Below, piece after piece: positions 61,643 through 64,000 of a stretch of DNA of 64,000 nucleotides. The first letter of the stretch is position 1; every line of letters begins with the position of its first letter. The notes below the pieces were generated by a model. It ran no database searches. It worked only from the letters and a program-made list of their open reading frames with translations, and was not told where the DNA came from. Origin of the DNA: Spirosoma sp. SC4-14 (GTDB lineage Bacteria; Bacteroidota; Bacteroidia; Cytophagales; Spirosomataceae); NCBI RefSeq assembly GCF_037201965.1, contig NZ_CP147518.1:4023001-4087000 (forward strand). The letters are read 5' to 3'. Made by a program: the position numbers and the translations under genes.

Positions 61643-63544
61643 ATGTCAAAACCAACTATTACAGCACGCTTTCGCTGGCTGTTGGGCATCGGCTGGATCG
61701 TTGGCGCTGGGTTCTCAATAGCCCAACCCGCCCCTGCCCCTGGTACTCCTGTTTTACTCAATGATCTGAGCGCGTTTCAATCAGCCACTCCCAACTGGCA
61801 AATTGTTGGTAATGTCCGCGCCGAACTTGGCAAACCTAACGCAATTACTACCGAAAAAGGAACTGGTGTGCTGGCCAATGTGCCGCTCGCCAAAATGCCC
61901 GAAGATCCCAAAAATCCCTCGAAGTACAATCTCTTCACAACTTTCCAGCACGGCGATCTCGATCTTGAACTCGACTATATGATTGCCCCAAAATCGAACT
62001 CGGGCCTATTTCTACAGGGTCGTTATGAAATCCAGTTGTTCGATAGCTGGGATAATACGGGCTGGGACCTCCACAGTCCTCGTGTTGTCGACAATGGCTC
62101 TATCTACGAACGCTGGGATTCGAAACGCCCCGAAGGTCAGAACGGCTACGACGGTCACCCGGCCCGTCAGAATGCCAGTCGGGCACCGGGTCTGTGGCAA
62201 CATCTGAAAATCTCGTTTCAGGCTCCCCGCTTCAATGCCAACGGTCAAAAAACCGCCAATGCCCGAATGCTACGGGTTGAGCTGAACGGGGTTGTTATTC
62301 ATGAAGATGTCGAACTTACGGGTCCAACCCGCGCGGCTGGTTTCGACGACGAAAAAGCGATGGGCCCACTCATGCTCCAGGGCGATCATGGCCCCGTAGC
62401 GTTCCGAAATATTCGCTATACTTCTTACGATAAACCCCGGCCCGAGCTGGTCAGCCTCAAGTATACCATTTACAAAGGCAAATACGAAAAAGAGCCGGAA
62501 TATGATAAAATAGCACCCGAATCGGAAGGCACCAGCCCTTTGTTAACTGCTATGGTCAGCCGTATCTCCAACGAATTTCTGATTCGCTATACGGGTACCC
62601 TGCAAGTCAACGAACCTGGCGAGTACACGTTCAATTTAGGAGTTCCGGGTGGTAGCGGAATGCTCAAAATCAACAATCAGTCGGTTATTGCCCCTACCGA
62701 CCGTAGCAGCAAAGGAAAAATTACGCTGCCTAAAGGCAACCTTCCACTCGAATTGTTTTATTCCAAACATGTAGGCTGGTTCCAGCCAGCTCTTTCTCTT
62801 ACCGTTGCCGGACCCGGTATCCGTGAGTTTCTGATCAGCGATCCTACGGGCATCAATGTCGACGATGTCGATCCGATTCTGGTCGATGCATCGACCAATA
62901 CCATTCTGCGGAGCTTTATGGACCTGCCCGGCGATAAAAACACGCAGGGCAAGCGGGTGCGCGTTACACATGCCATTTCGGTCGGCAGTCCCGAACAGAT
63001 CCATTATACATACGATCTCGATAAAGGCGCTCTGGTACAGGTATGGCGTGGCCAGTTTCTGGATGCTACGCCGATGTGGCACGACCGGGGCGATGGTTCT
63101 TCCCGCCCGATGGGTATGGTGCAGCGCCTGGGTACGCCTGTGCTGTTTCTGGCTAAGCTAGCGTCTCCGCAGGGCAACTGGCCAACCGACACAACAGGTT
63201 CAGAATATCGTCCGAAAGGATATATGCTGGATGGCAGCGACCGCCCAACATTTCGCTACCAGAGCTTTGGCAGCCCCGTAGAAGACCAGATTCGGGTGCT
63301 GGAAGCTGGTCAGGGTATCAAACGCGAAGTAACTGTAACGAATCCAGCCAGTAACCTATATGCCCGAATTGCCAGCGGTAATGCCATTAGCTCCCTGGAA
63401 AACGGGATGTATATGGTCGATGGACAGGAATACGTCCGAATCGACGATGCTGGCGGTGCTAAACCCATTATTCGTGATGCGGGAGACCAGAAAGAATTAC
63501 TTGTGCCTGTTAAGGGAAAACTGACCTATTCGATCCTGTTTTAA
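61643..63544 (+). CDS. DUF1080 protein with PA14-like domain
   Basis: A 633-residue exported protein (signal to about FSIAQP). The first 260 residues form a DUF1080 domain (DLDLELDYMIAPKSNSGLFLQGRYEIQLFDSWDN, GLWQHLKISFQAPRFN, MLQGDHGPVAFRNIRY). A PA14-like module follows (ISNEFLIRYTGTLQVNEPGEYTFNLGVPGGSGMLKINNQSVIAP), then a C-terminal beta-rich part like a cytochrome-free section of dehydrogenase-linked proteins. Such proteins usually stand in front of a sorbosone-dehydrogenase-like gene, as here. Confidence 0.85.
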   Translation: MSKPTITARFRWLLGIGWIVGAGFSIAQPAPAPGTPVLLNDLSAFQSATPNWQIVGNVRAELGKPNAITTEKGTGVLANVPLAKMPEDPKNPSKYNLFTTFQHGDLDLELDYMIAPKSNSGLFLQGRYEIQLFDSWDNTGWDLHSPRVVDNGSIYERWDSKRPEGQNGYDGHPARQNASRAPGLWQHLKISFQAPRFNANGQKTANARMLRVELNGVVIHEDVELTGPTRAAGFDDEKAMGPLMLQGDHGPVAFRNIRYTSYDKPRPELVSLKYTIYKGKYEKEPEYDKIAPESEGTSPLLTAMVSRISNEFLIRYTGTLQVNEPGEYTFNLGVPGGSGMLKINNQSVIAPTDRSSKGKITLPKGNLPLELFYSKHVGWFQPALSLTVAGPGIREFLISDPTGINVDDVDPILVDASTNTILRSFMDLPGDKNTQGKRVRVTHAISVGSPEQIHYTYDLDKGALVQVWRGQFLDATPMWHDRGDGSSRPMGMVQRLGTPVLFLAKLASPQGNWPTDTTGSEYRPKGYMLDGSDRPTFRYQSFGSPVEDQIRVLEAGQGIKREVTVTNPASNLYARIASGNAISSLENGMYMVDGQEYVRIDDAGGAKPIIRDAGDQKELLVPVKGKLTYSILF

Positions 63545-63562
63545 TTGGTTTTATGGTATTCA

Positions 63563-63576
63563 GTAGATGCATCTAC
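63563..63576. repeat. 14-bp perfect palindrome
   Basis: GTAGATGCATCTAC, an uninterrupted palindrome 19 bases after the DUF1080 stop and 39 bases before the next start. Could be a regulatory protein site or a short hairpin. Confidence 0.45.
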
Positions 63577-63614
63577 CAACTAAACATCTACGCTCGAATA
63601 CATGGCCTTGCCTT

Positions 63615-64000
63615 ATGAAAAAACTATTTGTAACCCTCCTGGCAGCAGCCAGTCTGACAGCTTCTCTGGCGCAGGAGTCACCAAAAGAGGAAGACTTCTT
63701 CAAAATTCTGAAAGTAACGGCTCCCGAGGGCACCTTGCTCGAAGTGGGTGGCCTTACAACATTGCCCAATGGGAGCCTGGGGGTAGCTACCCGCCGGGGC
63801 GACATCTGGATTGTTGAAAATCCAACCAGTCGTAAACCGTTTTTCCGCAAGTTTGCCTCTGGTTTGCACGAGATTCTGGGGCTTGCTTATAAAGATGGTG
63901 CACTCTATTGCGCTCAGCGTGGCGAACTAACCAAACTGGTCGATACCAACAAAGACGGGAAGGCTGATTTGTTCGAAACGATTTACGCATGGCCTTTGTC
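63615..64000 (+). CDS. sorbosone-dehydrogenase-like exported protein (3' end outside window)
   Basis: The first 128 residues are present: signal KKLFVTLLAAASLTASLAQ, then FFKILKVTAPEGTLLEVGGLTTLPNGSLGVATRRGDIWIVENP and GLHEILGLAYKDGALYCAQRGELTKLVDTNKDGKADLFETI, the opening blades of a six-bladed propeller as in L-sorbosone/glucose dehydrogenase-like proteins (including the EF-hand-like DTNKDGKAD). It follows the DUF1080/PA14 gene, the usual arrangement for a periplasmic sugar-oxidation cluster. Confidence 0.8.
   Translation, partial: MKKLFVTLLAAASLTASLAQESPKEEDFFKILKVTAPEGTLLEVGGLTTLPNGSLGVATRRGDIWIVENPTSRKPFFRKFASGLHEILGLAYKDGALYCAQRGELTKLVDTNKDGKADLFETIYAWPL

Overview
The window looks like a Spirosoma-like member of the Cytophagales (Bacteroidota). 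Pointers are a SusC/SusD pair with its ECF sigma factor and FecR anti-sigma, the MoxR/DUF58/BatA operon, DUF4105/DUF983/DUF1080/DUF4159 proteins, weak or absent Shine-Dalgarno sequences, promoters matching TTTG / TAnnTTTG, and intergenic palindromes built from 7-bp tandem units. The assignment rests on gene content and motifs only.

Layout. 1-5150 (minus): 5'-complete but window-truncated topoisomerase IV/gyrase A-type subunit, a D-2-hydroxyacid dehydrogenase and a secreted acetyl-xylan-esterase-like enzyme. 5299-9214 (plus): a TetR repressor with two identical-arm operator palindromes, then an efflux operon wrecked by a large internal deletion (N-terminal half of a TolC-like protein joined out of frame to the end of an ABC-2 permease), then an intact FAD monooxygenase. 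9261-11232 (minus): DUF4105 protein and RsmI. 11336-15826 (plus): two secreted glycosidases and a dihaem cytochrome c. 16197-19974 (plus): a small tailoring-enzyme island (SnoaL/NTF2 proteins, FAD hydroxylase, O-methyltransferase).

20061-27869 holds the most unusual unit: a LytTR protein with a degenerate receiver, divergent from a compact operon of a stand-alone PqqD-like RiPP recognition element, an ATP-grasp ligase, a diaminopimelate-decarboxylase-like PLP enzyme whose N-terminal extension resembles a lasso-peptide leader (YxxPxI), a urea-transporter/M23-peptidase fusion, a TPR/beta-barrel protein and a TPR protein. No separate precursor gene is visible. I infer a peptide- or amino-acid-derived product made on a leader-like tag fused to the enzyme, with a cell-envelope step, but this is a hypothesis.

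28032-36145 (plus): ECF sigma, FecR, SusC with STN domain, SusD and a GH43 arabinanase-like lipoprotein form an arabinan-type polysaccharide utilisation locus, followed by an orphan TonB-C fragment. 36541-45315 (minus): pterin dehydratase, then the MoxR/DUF58/BatA/DUF4175 operon, DUF4159 and a Uma2 nuclease. 45421-51967 (minus): two tandem TldE/TldD pairs in which both TldD proteins carry Tat-type signals. 52431-64000: M14 carboxypeptidase, small zinc-ribbon and membrane proteins, AraC and MerR regulators, small exported proteins, two divergent DUF1080 proteins and the start of a sorbosone-dehydrogenase-like protein. I saw no rRNA, tRNA, CRISPR array or insertion sequence.
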